Origin: Acidimicrobiaceae bacterium
Lineage (GTDB): Bacteria; Actinomycetota; Acidimicrobiia; Acidimicrobiales; RAAP-2
DNA: 64,000 nucleotides
Assembly (NCBI GenBank): GCA_003167415.1
Contig: PMTF01000016.1
Location: 62,148 to 126,147 of the forward strand
Direction: 5' to 3'
Part shown: positions 8,503-16,405 of the stretch, piece after piece
Layout: the number at the start of each line of letters is the position of its first letter
Position numbering within the stretch: position 1 is the stretch's first letter
Made by a program: the position numbers and the translations under genes
The notes under the pieces: generated by a model
What the model saw: only the letters and a program-made list of their open reading frames with translations
Database searches by the model: none
Told to the model about the DNA's origin: nothing

Positions 8503-8531
8503 AAGGGCCAACCGGGGGGTGGTTGGCCCTT
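8503..8531 (-). terminator. Strong hairpin with T-rich 3' side, upstream of murT
   Basis: An 11-bp perfect stem (AAGGGCCAACC/GGTTGGCCCTT) with a 7-nt G-rich loop. On the minus strand it is followed by TTTTGTGTTT, like an intrinsic terminator, yet it sits just before murT and no minus-strand gene lies upstream. It could insulate murT from antisense transcription of the LysR gene or attenuate a longer murT leader. Confidence 0.6.
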
Positions 8532-8625
8532 CTGCAAAACCAGTGCTTCAACAATTCCTGGGAATTGGGGAAGTAGGCAGTAATAAGTATGACGTTCGAC
8601 TCCGTATCACACAACAGCATGTCGT

Positions 8626-8647
8626 AGATAGTTCCTATCTGTATAGT
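8626..8647 (+). promoter_or_regulatory. Promoter and palindromic operator of the LysR-type gene
   Basis: A perfect 15-bp dyad AGATAG-TTC-CTATCT (8626-8640) abuts a -10 hexamer TATAGT (8642-8647) that ends 6 nt before the GTG start. LysR proteins usually autoregulate through a dyad near their own promoter, so this is a likely self-operator. Confidence 0.55.
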
Positions 8648-8653
8648 CGATAT

Positions 8654-9580
8654 GTGGAGATACGCCAACTTGAGGCCCTCATTGGCATCGCCGACCACGG
8701 TTCGTTCTCCGGCGCGGCCGAAGTCCTCGGCACGGTCCAATCGAATATCTCAAATCGCATCGCTCATTTAGAAAAAGAACTCGGCACCGAATTAGTGAAT
8801 CGCTCCAACGGCCTGCTCACCGAATCGGGCGAGATCGTGGTCGATCGAGCTCGCCGGATCCTCGGAGAACTTCGTGGCATCGCCTCTGATGTATCCGAAC
8901 TGAACGCCGAGATACACGGCCAGGTCGTGCTCGGCATGATCGGGTCGGCCGGTCGCTGGATCGTGCCCCTGTTGCTCGAGGCGTTGAAGGAGAACTACCC
9001 CCACATCGCGCTGCACATCGTGGAGGGCACCAACTCCGTCATCGAACCGCAGTTGGTGAAGGGTCAACTCGACCTCGCCGTCCTGGCGTGGCCGATCTCC
9101 GCCCCGGAACTGAGTGGCGTCGATATCTTCCATGAGGACCTGGTCTTGATTGTCAACAAGGAGCACCCTTTGGCCACGCTCCCCGAGCCGCTCACCTTTT
9201 CGACGCTGGCCCAATACGAGATACTCCTCCCCTTCCGCGGAACCCCAATTCGCCGCGAGATCGACGAGGCCAGTCGTCTCCAGGGCGTCGAATTGAAGCC
9301 GTTGATCGAGCTCGACGGACTTCGGACTATCGCGTCACTCACTTTCGACGGGTACGGTCCGTCGATACTCCCGGCCACCATGTTGTCTCGACACCTGCGC
9401 GACAAATTCGTCGCTCGCCACATCGACAAGATCGCCAAGCGCCGAGTAATGTTGGCGACGCGACGCTTTGGTTTCCCCGCGGCGCCAGTGCGGGCGATTC
9501 ACTCACTAATCATCGACGTCGTGCGCCACGCGTCCAACGTGCCCGACGGCGTGTACCTAGGAAAAACAACAACTCAGTAG
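8654..9580 (+). CDS. LysR-family transcriptional regulator
   Basis: 308 residues. The frame is open far upstream, but the N-terminus typical of the family (M-E-I-R-Q-L-E-A-L) begins at the GTG at 8654, which has TATAGT 6 nt upstream. The winged helix-turn-helix covers residues 1-60 (FSGAAEVLGTVQSNISNRI), followed by a linker helix and the periplasmic-binding-like effector domain (about residues 88-295). It is divergent from murT-gatD and 9 nt upstream of the glycosylase gene; either could be a target. Effector unknown. Confidence 0.9.
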   Translation: MEIRQLEALIGIADHGSFSGAAEVLGTVQSNISNRIAHLEKELGTELVNRSNGLLTESGEIVVDRARRILGELRGIASDVSELNAEIHGQVVLGMIGSAGRWIVPLLLEALKENYPHIALHIVEGTNSVIEPQLVKGQLDLAVLAWPISAPELSGVDIFHEDLVLIVNKEHPLATLPEPLTFSTLAQYEILLPFRGTPIRREIDEASRLQGVELKPLIELDGLRTIASLTFDGYGPSILPATMLSRHLRDKFVARHIDKIAKRRVMLATRRFGFPAAPVRAIHSLIIDVVRHASNVPDGVYLGKTTTQ

Positions 9581-9589
9581 GGTGCGGGA

Positions 9590-10222
9590 GTGCCCAATCA
9601 GAAGCCCGAAGAAGTCGCCGAGTTCATCGCGACACGCGACCGGGCCTTCAGGCCGATCATCGCCCTCGCCGGACCGCCGCCGCTTCGTCGACGGGCCGCG
9701 GCCATCGACGTTCGCTTCCCCTCACTCGTGCGGTCGATCACCCATCAACTGTTGGCGACGAGTGCCGCGACCACGATTCACGGTCGGGTCGTTGACGCCT
9801 GCGGCGGTGTCGTCAACGTGCACACGATTATCGCCACCGGTCCCGAAAAGCTTCGCGGCGCCGGCCTGAATCGAACGAAAGCCCAGGCCATGGTCGACCT
9901 CGCCCATGAGGTACGTGACGCTCGCGTCAATTTGTCTCGTCACGGGCGAATGAGTGACGACGAGATCGTGCGCGACGTCGCGTCAGTACGCGGGATTGGT
10001 CCGTGGACCGCTCAGATGTATCTGATCAGCACGATGTCGCGTCCCGACGTCTGGCCGATCGGCGACTACGGCGTGCGCGTTGGCTGGTCACTGCTGCACG
10101 GACTCGATGAGACGATCAGCGAAAAAGAGTTGCTCGTCGCCGGAGAACGCTTCGAAGGCGCACGAACCTCGGTCGCCTGGTACTGCTGGGAGGCGGTTCA
10201 CTGGTCTAAGACGGCGAAGTAG
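9590..10222 (+). CDS. DNA-3-methyladenine glycosylase II-like HhH-GPD protein
   Basis: 210 residues, with the helix-hairpin-helix signature VRGIGPWTAQMYLI near residues 134-147 and the catalytic Asp downstream in PIGDYGVR (near residue 161). Members excise alkylated bases such as 3-methyladenine to start base excision repair. It lacks the extra N-terminal domain of E. coli AlkA, as do many short actinobacterial members. The GTG start has TAGGGT exactly 6 nt upstream, overlapping the LysR stop. Confidence 0.88.
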   Translation: MPNQKPEEVAEFIATRDRAFRPIIALAGPPPLRRRAAAIDVRFPSLVRSITHQLLATSAATTIHGRVVDACGGVVNVHTIIATGPEKLRGAGLNRTKAQAMVDLAHEVRDARVNLSRHGRMSDDEIVRDVASVRGIGPWTAQMYLISTMSRPDVWPIGDYGVRVGWSLLHGLDETISEKELLVAGERFEGARTSVAWYCWEAVHWSKTAK

Positions 10223-10231
10223 CCTCAAATA

Positions 10232-11629
10232 ATGCCTCTACTTGACCTCGCTGACTTCGAACGTGACGCCCTCGAAACGCTCGAAACCTTTGCCACAATT
10301 CCGTGCCTTTCACCGAGCTTCGACACTAAGTGGGTCCAACACGGGCACATCGATCGGGCAACCGAACTGCTCTCGGATTGGGCGCTCGCGCGAAGCTTCG
10401 CCGACTTTGACGTCGAGATTCATCACCTCGAAGACCGAACGCCGGTCCTAGTCGTCACCATCGCGGCCACCGCCCCGGGCGACGGTACGGCCGTGCTGTA
10501 CGGACACCTCGACAAGCAGCCGCCGCTCGGGAACTGGTCCGACGGTCTCGGGCCCTACGATCCGGTTCGCCGCGATGACCGGATCTACGCTCGCGGCGTC
10601 GGTGACGACGGCTACTCCACCTTCTCGGCGTTGCTCGCCGTGGAAGCGATGGAAGCCAACGACATCCCGCACAGTCGTTGCGTCGTCCTGATCGAGGCCA
10701 GCGAAGAGAGCGGTAGCCCGGACTTGGAGGCCTACCTCGATTATCTGAAGGACCACCTCGGCAAGGTCGAACTGATGATCTGTCTCGACTCGGGCGCACT
10801 GACCTACGACCGACTGTGGGTGACCACGTCACTGCGCGGCGTGGTGAACGTCGACCTGGAAATCGAAGTCTTGTCCCAGGGCCAGCACAGTGGATCGGCG
10901 AGCGGCGTCGTGCCATCGTCGTTTCGAATTCTTCGCGAACTGCTCGACCGCGTCGAAGACGCCACGACCGGCGAGGTTCTGGTTCCGCAGCTGACGGCCA
11001 AGATCCCGGACGTTGACGTTCGTGCCGCGTCGGAGCTGGCTGCGGAGTTTGGCGACATTATCGGGCGCGAACTCCCGACACTCGAGGGAGTGGAGTTGAT
11101 GGGCGCGAACGCTGAAGAGCGGATTCTTCGCCGAACGTGGTATCCCACGCTCTCGATCGTCGGCCTCGGCGGTGCGCCGTTGCCCGAGATCGCCGGCAAC
11201 GTCCTTCGGCCTTCGACGACGGCGAAGCTCTCATTTCGACTACCGCCGAGCGTTGACGCCGAAGCCGCGCGTGATGCTCTCATCCCGGTGCTGACCACGG
11301 ACGTACCGTCATCGGCTCGAGTCACGTTGAAGAACTGGGAGATCGGCAGCGGCTGGAACTCCCCTCCGTTGGCGCCGTGGCTCTCCGAGGCGCTGGACCT
11401 TGCCTCCAAAGAGGCATTCGGCCGCGCACCCGGTTTCACCGGCGAGGGTGGTTCGATTCCCTTCCTCGCCTCGTTGGGAAAGCGATATCCCGACGTGCAG
11501 TTCGTCGCCACCGGTGTCATGGGCCCGCAGTCCAACGCGCACGCCATTGACGAGTTTCTCGACCTACCCATGACGGTTGGCGTCACCAATTCGGTCATTA
11601 CCGTGTTGAGTGCGTACGCCAATCACTAG
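10232..11629 (+). CDS. M20-family metallopeptidase (dipeptidase-like)
   Basis: 465 residues, typical of the CNDP/ArgE-DapE branch of M20. The zinc ligands and general base are in place: His92 and Asp94 in YGHLDKQP, Asp125 in RGVGDDGYS, Glu158-Glu159 in ASEESGS, Asp in CLDSG and a late His in SNAHAIDE. A dimerisation lid domain lies in the middle third. It probably cleaves dipeptides or N-acyl amino acids in the cytosol. The start has TAGCCT exactly 6 nt upstream, formed partly from the stop of the preceding gene. Confidence 0.88.
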   Translation: MPLLDLADFERDALETLETFATIPCLSPSFDTKWVQHGHIDRATELLSDWALARSFADFDVEIHHLEDRTPVLVVTIAATAPGDGTAVLYGHLDKQPPLGNWSDGLGPYDPVRRDDRIYARGVGDDGYSTFSALLAVEAMEANDIPHSRCVVLIEASEESGSPDLEAYLDYLKDHLGKVELMICLDSGALTYDRLWVTTSLRGVVNVDLEIEVLSQGQHSGSASGVVPSSFRILRELLDRVEDATTGEVLVPQLTAKIPDVDVRAASELAAEFGDIIGRELPTLEGVELMGANAEERILRRTWYPTLSIVGLGGAPLPEIAGNVLRPSTTAKLSFRLPPSVDAEAARDALIPVLTTDVPSSARVTLKNWEIGSGWNSPPLAPWLSEALDLASKEAFGRAPGFTGEGGSIPFLASLGKRYPDVQFVATGVMGPQSNAHAIDEFLDLPMTVGVTNSVITVLSAYANH

Positions 11630-11638
11630 GAGCGAATT

Positions 11639-12241
11639 GTGAGCCAACAAGTTGATCTCTGGGTGGACCCGGCCTGTCCCTGGGCCTGGATCACGTCACG
11701 CTGGTTACTCGAAGCGGCGGCGGTTCGCGACCTCGACGTCCGTTTTCACGTCATGAGCCTGGCCGTACTGAACGAGAATCGCGAACTCTCACCGGAGTAC
11801 GCGGAGTGGTTGAAGACCGCCTACCGGCCGGTGCGGGTATTGATAGCCGCCGAAGAGCGTCACGGCAACGGCGTCGTCGAAGGGCTCTATTCGGCGATGG
11901 GTACACGCCGCCACGTTCGCCAGGAGAAGGACTGGGACGAGATCATCGCCAAGTCGCTCGCCGACGTCGGTCTCGAAGTCGATCTCATAGCGGCCGCGGA
12001 CGACGTGAACTTCGACGAGGCGCTGCGACGCAGTCACGCCGAAGGCATGGACCCCGTCGGTTACGACGTCGGTACACCGGTCATCCACGTGGACGACATC
12101 GCCTTTTTCGGACCGGTCGTCACGCCGGCTCCGAAGGGTGAGGCCGCGGGGAAACTTTACGACGGCGTCATGATGGTCGCGGGTACACCCGGCTTCTTTG
12201 AGATCAAGCGGGCTCGCATCGACGAACCTTCTTTCGAATGA
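11639..12241 (+). CDS. DsbA-fold oxidoreductase, Rv2466c-like, with monothiol CPWA site
   Basis: 200 residues that I recognise as a homologue of the mycobacterial Rv2466c mycothiol-dependent reductase: the stretches ITSRW, VRDLDVRFHVMSLA, NENRELS and DVGTPVIHVDDIAFFGP match that family. It has a thioredoxin core with a helical insertion. The active-site motif is Cys13-Pro-Trp-Ala16; as I recall it, Rv2466c has CPWC, so the resolving cysteine is absent. A one-cysteine enzyme would need a small thiol such as mycothiol to finish the cycle. The GTG start has AGGAG 6 nt upstream. It overlaps the dienelactone hydrolase start by 4 nt. Confidence 0.85.
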   Translation: MSQQVDLWVDPACPWAWITSRWLLEAAAVRDLDVRFHVMSLAVLNENRELSPEYAEWLKTAYRPVRVLIAAEERHGNGVVEGLYSAMGTRRHVRQEKDWDEIIAKSLADVGLEVDLIAAADDVNFDEALRRSHAEGMDPVGYDVGTPVIHVDDIAFFGPVVTPAPKGEAAGKLYDGVMMVAGTPGFFEIKRARIDEPSFE

Positions 12242-12933
12242 GCGAGCCGCCCGCGGGCTTTCCCGTGTACGCATCGGGAAAGACCGATGCGCCGCGGGCC
12301 GTGATCGTGGTCCAAGAGGCCTTCGGCGTGAACGACCACATTCGAAGCGTCGCGGACCGTTTCGCTGACGAGGGCTACCTCGCCGTGGCGCCGCAGCTCT
12401 TCCACCGCGACGGCTCGCCCGAAATCCCCTACGACGACTTCTCGTTGGCCATGCCTTTCATGGCGAACCTGACGATGCAAGGCATCACGAACGACCTCAA
12501 CGCCACGACGGACTTCCTCGCCACGCTGGGTTTTCGCGCGCCAAACATCGCTACCGTCGGATTCTGTATGGGTGGGACCGTGGCCTTCTTCGCCGCCACC
12601 CTCGGCACCGTCGGTGCGGCCGCGAGCTTTTACGGCGGCGGTGTGGCGACCAGCCGATTTGGCTTCCCGCCGTTGGTGGAACTCGCGGCTGACCTCAAGT
12701 GCCCGTGGCTCGGTCTCTACGGCGACCTCGACCAGAGCATCCCCGTCGAACAGGTCGAGGCGCTGCGAGCGGCGACGAACGCGGCATCGGTACCGACCGA
12801 AATCGTGCGCTACGCCGAGGGCCAACACGGCTTCCACTGCGACGCGCGGCCCGACTCCTTCAACGAAGCCGCCGCGTCGGACGCCCGCGCGCGGGCCCTG
12901 GCCTTCTTCGCCGAGCACCTTCGCGACAAGTAA
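12238..12933 (+). CDS. Dienelactone hydrolase family protein
   Basis: 231 residues, alpha/beta hydrolase of the DLH family. The nucleophile is Cys110 in GFCMGG, the acid is in YGDLDQSIP and the His in GQHGFHC, the classic Cys-Asp-His triad. Family members hydrolyse cyclic dienelactones or act on other small esters. The ATG overlaps the stop of the Rv2466c-like gene, so they are cotranscribed. It is convergent with the acyl-CoA dehydrogenase, whose stop is directly adjacent. Substrate unknown. Confidence 0.9.
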   Translation: MSEPPAGFPVYASGKTDAPRAVIVVQEAFGVNDHIRSVADRFADEGYLAVAPQLFHRDGSPEIPYDDFSLAMPFMANLTMQGITNDLNATTDFLATLGFRAPNIATVGFCMGGTVAFFAATLGTVGAAASFYGGGVATSRFGFPPLVELAADLKCPWLGLYGDLDQSIPVEQVEALRAATNAASVPTEIVRYAEGQHGFHCDARPDSFNEAAASDARARALAFFAEHLRDK

Positions 12934-14133
12934 TTAGCTGCGCGGAACGTCCTTCCACGAGACGTCCTTGTCGTTTCTCGGTTCGCCCGGCAATCCGAGG
13001 ACCCGTTCGCCGATGATGTTGCGCATCACTTCACTGGTGCCGCCCTCAATCGAATTCGCGCGCATGCGGATGAAGGCCTTGCGCATGTCGCCGCCGGTCA
13101 TCGCCGACTCGGTCGGGCGAATCAGTGGGTAGTTCGAACCGTAGAGCATGCCTTCGGTTCCCATCAGGTCCACGCAGAGTTCACTGGTCTTCTGGTTCTC
13201 CTCGGCAAAGGCCAACTTGGCCACCGAACCTTCGGGACCGGGCGTGCCGGCCTTACGCAGATCGCTCGCTCGCCAGTTCGTGAGACGGCCCACTTCGTTG
13301 CGCACCCAGGACTGCATGAGTTCACTTCGCACGGCCATCGCGTGGGCGTCCTGGCGACCGGTCCAGTGCTTCTTCCAGATCTTCACCGCTTCGCCGATTA
13401 GACCGGAGCCGCGAGGGGGCACCGTGCCGCCAATGGAGACACGCTCATTCATCAACGTGGTGATCGAGACGCCCCAGCCTTCGCCGACGCCACCGAGGCG
13501 CTGACTGTCGGGCACGCGCGCGTCGACGAAGAAGCACTCATTGAACTCGGCCTCTCCGGTCGCTTGATAGAGCGGACGAACTTCCACCCCGGGGGCACGC
13601 ATGTCGACGAGGAACGCGGTGATACCACGATGCTTGGGCACGTCGGGATTGGTGCGCGCGAGTATGAGTCCAAAGGCCGACTGGTGGGCCAACGTCGTCC
13701 ACACCTTTTGACCGTTCAAGAGCCACTCGTCACCGTCTTTTTCGGCGCGACAGGCGAGGCCGGCCACGTCGGATCCGGCACCGGGTTCGGAAAACAGCTG
13801 GCACCAGATCTCCTCACCCGTGAAGAGCGGGCGCAGGAATCGACTCTTCTGTTCCTGGGTGCCGTGCGTAACCACGGTCGGGGCGACCATGCCGTAGCCA
13901 ATGACGTTGCGGCCGAGCGCCGACGGCGCACCGGTCTTCGAGATCTTGCGCATCGCGTACAGCTGATCCGAGGGTGTGCCACCGAGTCCGCCCTCGCCGA
14001 GTGGAAAGTGCACCCAGGCGAGCCCTCGGTCGAACTGCTCGCCCAAGAACGTGACCGGCTCGGTCTCTTTTGGTGGGAATGACGTCACCAGGTCGTCAAT
14101 GAGTTCATCAATCTCGGCTTCACTGGTGGCCAT
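12934..14133 (-). CDS. Acyl-CoA dehydrogenase
   Basis: 399 residues from the ATG at 14133, chosen because GAGGAG lies about 5 nt upstream; a farther ATG at 14145 overlaps that site. FAD-binding signatures are seen (QLFSEPGAGSDVAGL, then W-T-T in VWTTLAHQ) and the C-terminal EGGTSEVMRNIIGERVLGLP. It oxidises acyl-CoA thioesters in beta-oxidation or a related catabolic route. The usual catalytic Glu cannot be placed with certainty. It stands alone on the minus strand. Confidence 0.92.
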   Translation of the reverse strand: MATSEAEIDELIDDLVTSFPPKETEPVTFLGEQFDRGLAWVHFPLGEGGLGGTPSDQLYAMRKISKTGAPSALGRNVIGYGMVAPTVVTHGTQEQKSRFLRPLFTGEEIWCQLFSEPGAGSDVAGLACRAEKDGDEWLLNGQKVWTTLAHQSAFGLILARTNPDVPKHRGITAFLVDMRAPGVEVRPLYQATGEAEFNECFFVDARVPDSQRLGGVGEGWGVSITTLMNERVSIGGTVPPRGSGLIGEAVKIWKKHWTGRQDAHAMAVRSELMQSWVRNEVGRLTNWRASDLRKAGTPGPEGSVAKLAFAEENQKTSELCVDLMGTEGMLYGSNYPLIRPTESAMTGGDMRKAFIRMRANSIEGGTSEVMRNIIGERVLGLPGEPRNDKDVSWKDVPRS

Positions 14134-14223
14134 GGCACTCCTCATCGATCGATCGACGTTCGAATACTAAAGAGTAACGCTCACGACGTCGGAGATCGTG
14201 CGACGGTCGGTTAGAAAGGTGAG

Positions 14224-14961
14224 GTGAAAACACCACGAATCTTGGCCACGTCCGGTGGCTACGTCGCCGGGCCGGTGCAGATGTCCTGGCGACTCGGCAC
14301 GATGCTTCTCGACGCCCTCACCTCGACCGACAAGGTCCGACCGCGCGTCTGTCTGGTGAATACCGCGATGGGCGACAACCTTGCGTACTACGCGATGGCC
14401 TACGAAGCGTTCAACGCGGCCGGCTGTCACGTGACCGAACTCAAGGTCTTCCCCCAACCTTCGGCCGACCCCGAAGAACGGCTCTGCGGCAGCGACCTCG
14501 TATGGGTGGGCGGCGGCTCGGTTGCGAACCTGCTCTCCCTCTGGCGACTCCACGGCGTCGACGGCGCGATGCGCAGCGCGTGGGAGCGGGGCGTGATCCT
14601 GGGTGGCGTGTCGGCCGGCAGCCTCTGCTGGCATCTCGGCGGCACGACCGATTCCTTCGGTCAGATCCTCCAACCGGTGACCAACGCTTTGGGATTCTTG
14701 CCCTACGCCAACGGGGTCCACTACGACGCCGAAACGCAGCGTCGTCCGCTGCTGCACCAACTGATGAAGAGCGGCGTTCTCTCGCCCCTCGCCTACGCCA
14801 CCGACGACACCGTGGGTATCTGGTACGAGGGCATTGAAGCCACGACCGTCGTTTCGGACGCGCCGGTTGACTCCCAGAACGGTCCGGCCGCGTACAAGGT
14901 CGAACTCGTTGACGGCGACGTCGTCGAGACGCGCGTTGGCGTCGGCGGTTCCTTCCAATGA
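14224..14961 (+). CDS. Peptidase S51 family protein (peptidase E / cyanophycinase-like)
   Basis: 245 residues. The nucleophile Ser130 lies in GGVSAGSLCW and the family motif VWVGGGSVANLL is near residues 93-104, both typical of S51 peptidases (dipeptidase E and relatives). These cleave Asp-X or related peptides. The start is a GTG with AAAGGTGAG just upstream. It is divergent from the acyl-CoA dehydrogenase. Length and absence of a signal peptide suggest a cytosolic enzyme. Confidence 0.85.
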   Translation: MKTPRILATSGGYVAGPVQMSWRLGTMLLDALTSTDKVRPRVCLVNTAMGDNLAYYAMAYEAFNAAGCHVTELKVFPQPSADPEERLCGSDLVWVGGGSVANLLSLWRLHGVDGAMRSAWERGVILGGVSAGSLCWHLGGTTDSFGQILQPVTNALGFLPYANGVHYDAETQRRPLLHQLMKSGVLSPLAYATDDTVGIWYEGIEATTVVSDAPVDSQNGPAAYKVELVDGDVVETRVGVGGSFQ

Positions 14962-15047
14962 CCGTTTTGATGGCCGATAGAATTGGACTCGCAACACTCG
15001 GCTTTTGAGTACTTCACGCGAGTGCGAACCAGGAGAGATGCACCGCA

Positions 15048-15689
15048 ATGATCATCGCCACCTCCACGATTACTCGAACCTTCGGGATTGTGGCCCCGAC
15101 GTTGACCATTTTGCAATGCCTGGCGCAGGCCAACCGCATCCGCACGACCGGCGCCCGGGGCGTCTCGCTGGCCACCTGGATTCTGTCGGCGTTCATGTCC
15201 CAGATCTGGTTTTGCTACGGCCTCATCTTTCACGTGACGGCCGAACTAGTGGCGAACCTTCCGGCGATCGTTGTGTCCTTAGTGGTGGCCTTCCTCGCCG
15301 CCCGGAGTCAGAACAAGATGGCGCGCAGCGTGATGGGCTACCTCTCGGCGACCGTGATCACGATCCTCGCCACCTACGTGGGATCGTTCCACGACCTGCG
15401 CTGGGTGTTGGCGACGGTGGCCGTGGGAAGTTCCATCATCATCTATATGCCGCAGCTGGCCTTGGTGATCCGACCGAAGGACCTGAGTGGCGTATCGATC
15501 ATCAGCTGGTGCCTCGCCTGTCTCACGTCCCTCGGATGGCTGGTCTACGGATTCTTGATCCACCAGCCGCCACTCGCAATTCCCAGTTTCGTGATGCTTC
15601 CGTCGGCGTTTACCATTTTCGTGCAAGCCTCACGACACCGAATCAACAACAATTCGCGCACCGGACTGCAGGCGCCACTGGTCGAGTAG
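15048..15689 (+). CDS. Two-repeat PQ-loop / SWEET-like membrane protein
   Basis: 213 residues and about seven hydrophobic segments. Two related units are seen: GVSLATWILSAFMSQIWFCY (residues 38-57) and GVSIISWCLACLTSLGWLVY (residues 148-167), each followed by a short G-hydrophobic loop, and a PQ dipeptide (YMPQLALVI) in the second half. This is the architecture of a duplicated PQ-loop protein such as eukaryotic SWEET sugar uniporters, whereas bacterial SemiSWEETs are usually one unit of about 90 residues. GGAGAG lies upstream of the ATG. Substrate unknown. Confidence 0.7.
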   Translation: MIIATSTITRTFGIVAPTLTILQCLAQANRIRTTGARGVSLATWILSAFMSQIWFCYGLIFHVTAELVANLPAIVVSLVVAFLAARSQNKMARSVMGYLSATVITILATYVGSFHDLRWVLATVAVGSSIIIYMPQLALVIRPKDLSGVSIISWCLACLTSLGWLVYGFLIHQPPLAIPSFVMLPSAFTIFVQASRHRINNNSRTGLQAPLVE

Positions 15690-15696
15690 ACGAAGC

Positions 15697-16362
15697 TCAG
15701 CGCGTCGGTTGCGGGAGCGCGGCGCGAACCGCGTCCATCCGTTTCGAAAGCGCCTCCGCCTTTTCGAGCGCGTCGGTCGAACCGCACTCGTGCAGCCAGT
15801 TCGCGAGCATCCGGTACCCGTCTTGGGTCAGCACGGACTCCGGATGGAACTGCACGCCTTCGAGGGGCAAGGTCCGGTGGCGCATGCCCATGATGAGACC
15901 GTGTGACCGGGCCGTCACATTGAATTCCGTGGGAAGGCCCTCGTCTTTGACGACCAGGGAGTGGTAGCGGCCGACCACCAGTGGATTGCTCACGCCGGCG
16001 AACACTCCCTGGCCCTCGTGGTCCACGAGACTTGAGCGGCCGTGGAGCAGTTCCGGCGCGCGGTCGATGGTCGCACCGAAGGCCTCGCCAAGCGCTTGAT
16101 GACCGAGACAGACCCCGAACATCGGAATCTGATGGTCGGCGCAGAATCGAATAATCTCGACGCAGTTGCCCGCGTCACGAGGGTGCCCCGGGCCCGGCGA
16201 CACCAGCACGCCGTCGGGCATCAGTTCCGCCACGCGCGCGGGCGTCACCTCGTCGTTGCGATGGACCGTCACTTCGGCACCCAACTCGGCCATGTACTGG
16301 ACGAGGTTGTAGACGAACGAGTCGTAGTTGTCGACCACGAGGATTGACGGTGCGATGCTCAT
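15697..16362 (-). CDS. trpG: Anthranilate/aminodeoxychorismate synthase glutamine amidotransferase subunit
   Basis: 221 residues. Class I amidotransferase motifs are complete: DNYDSFVYN at the N-terminus, nucleophile Cys in FGVCLGHQALGE, and the His-Glu pair in FHPESVLT. It supplies ammonia from glutamine to a chorismate-using subunit; the neighbour trpE makes anthranilate synthesis the likely role, but such subunits can also serve folate synthesis (pabA). It is divergent from trpE with only 40 bp between the start codons, and TAGAAT lies exactly 6 nt before the ATG, so its mRNA is probably leaderless. Confidence 0.92.
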   Translation of the reverse strand: MSIAPSILVVDNYDSFVYNLVQYMAELGAEVTVHRNDEVTPARVAELMPDGVLVSPGPGHPRDAGNCVEIIRFCADHQIPMFGVCLGHQALGEAFGATIDRAPELLHGRSSLVDHEGQGVFAGVSNPLVVGRYHSLVVKDEGLPTEFNVTARSHGLIMGMRHRTLPLEGVQFHPESVLTQDGYRMLANWLHECGSTDALEKAEALSKRMDAVRAALPQPTR

Positions 16363-16405
16363 TGAGAAATTCTAGGTCCGAGTCAGTAACTAACATTTCT
16401 CAATG
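16360..16405. promoter_or_regulatory. Symmetric divergent trpG/trpE promoter; inverted repeat includes both start codons
   Basis: The arms CATTGAGAAAT (16360-16370) and ATTTCTCAATG (16395-16405) are perfect 11-bp inverted repeats and contain both ATG codons. Between them are the two -10-like hexamers, TAGAAT for trpG (16374-16369, minus) and TAACAT for trpE (16391-16396), each followed by TTCTCA and the ATG. Both transcripts would be leaderless, leaving no room for a trp leader-peptide attenuator. A dimeric repressor on the dyad could shut both genes. Confidence 0.65.

Noticed and set aside
8483-8740. Minus-strand frame spanning the murT upstream hairpin
   Set aside because: It is antisense to the LysR N-terminus and has no ribosome-binding site; a tiny leader frame within it cannot be excluded but has no support.
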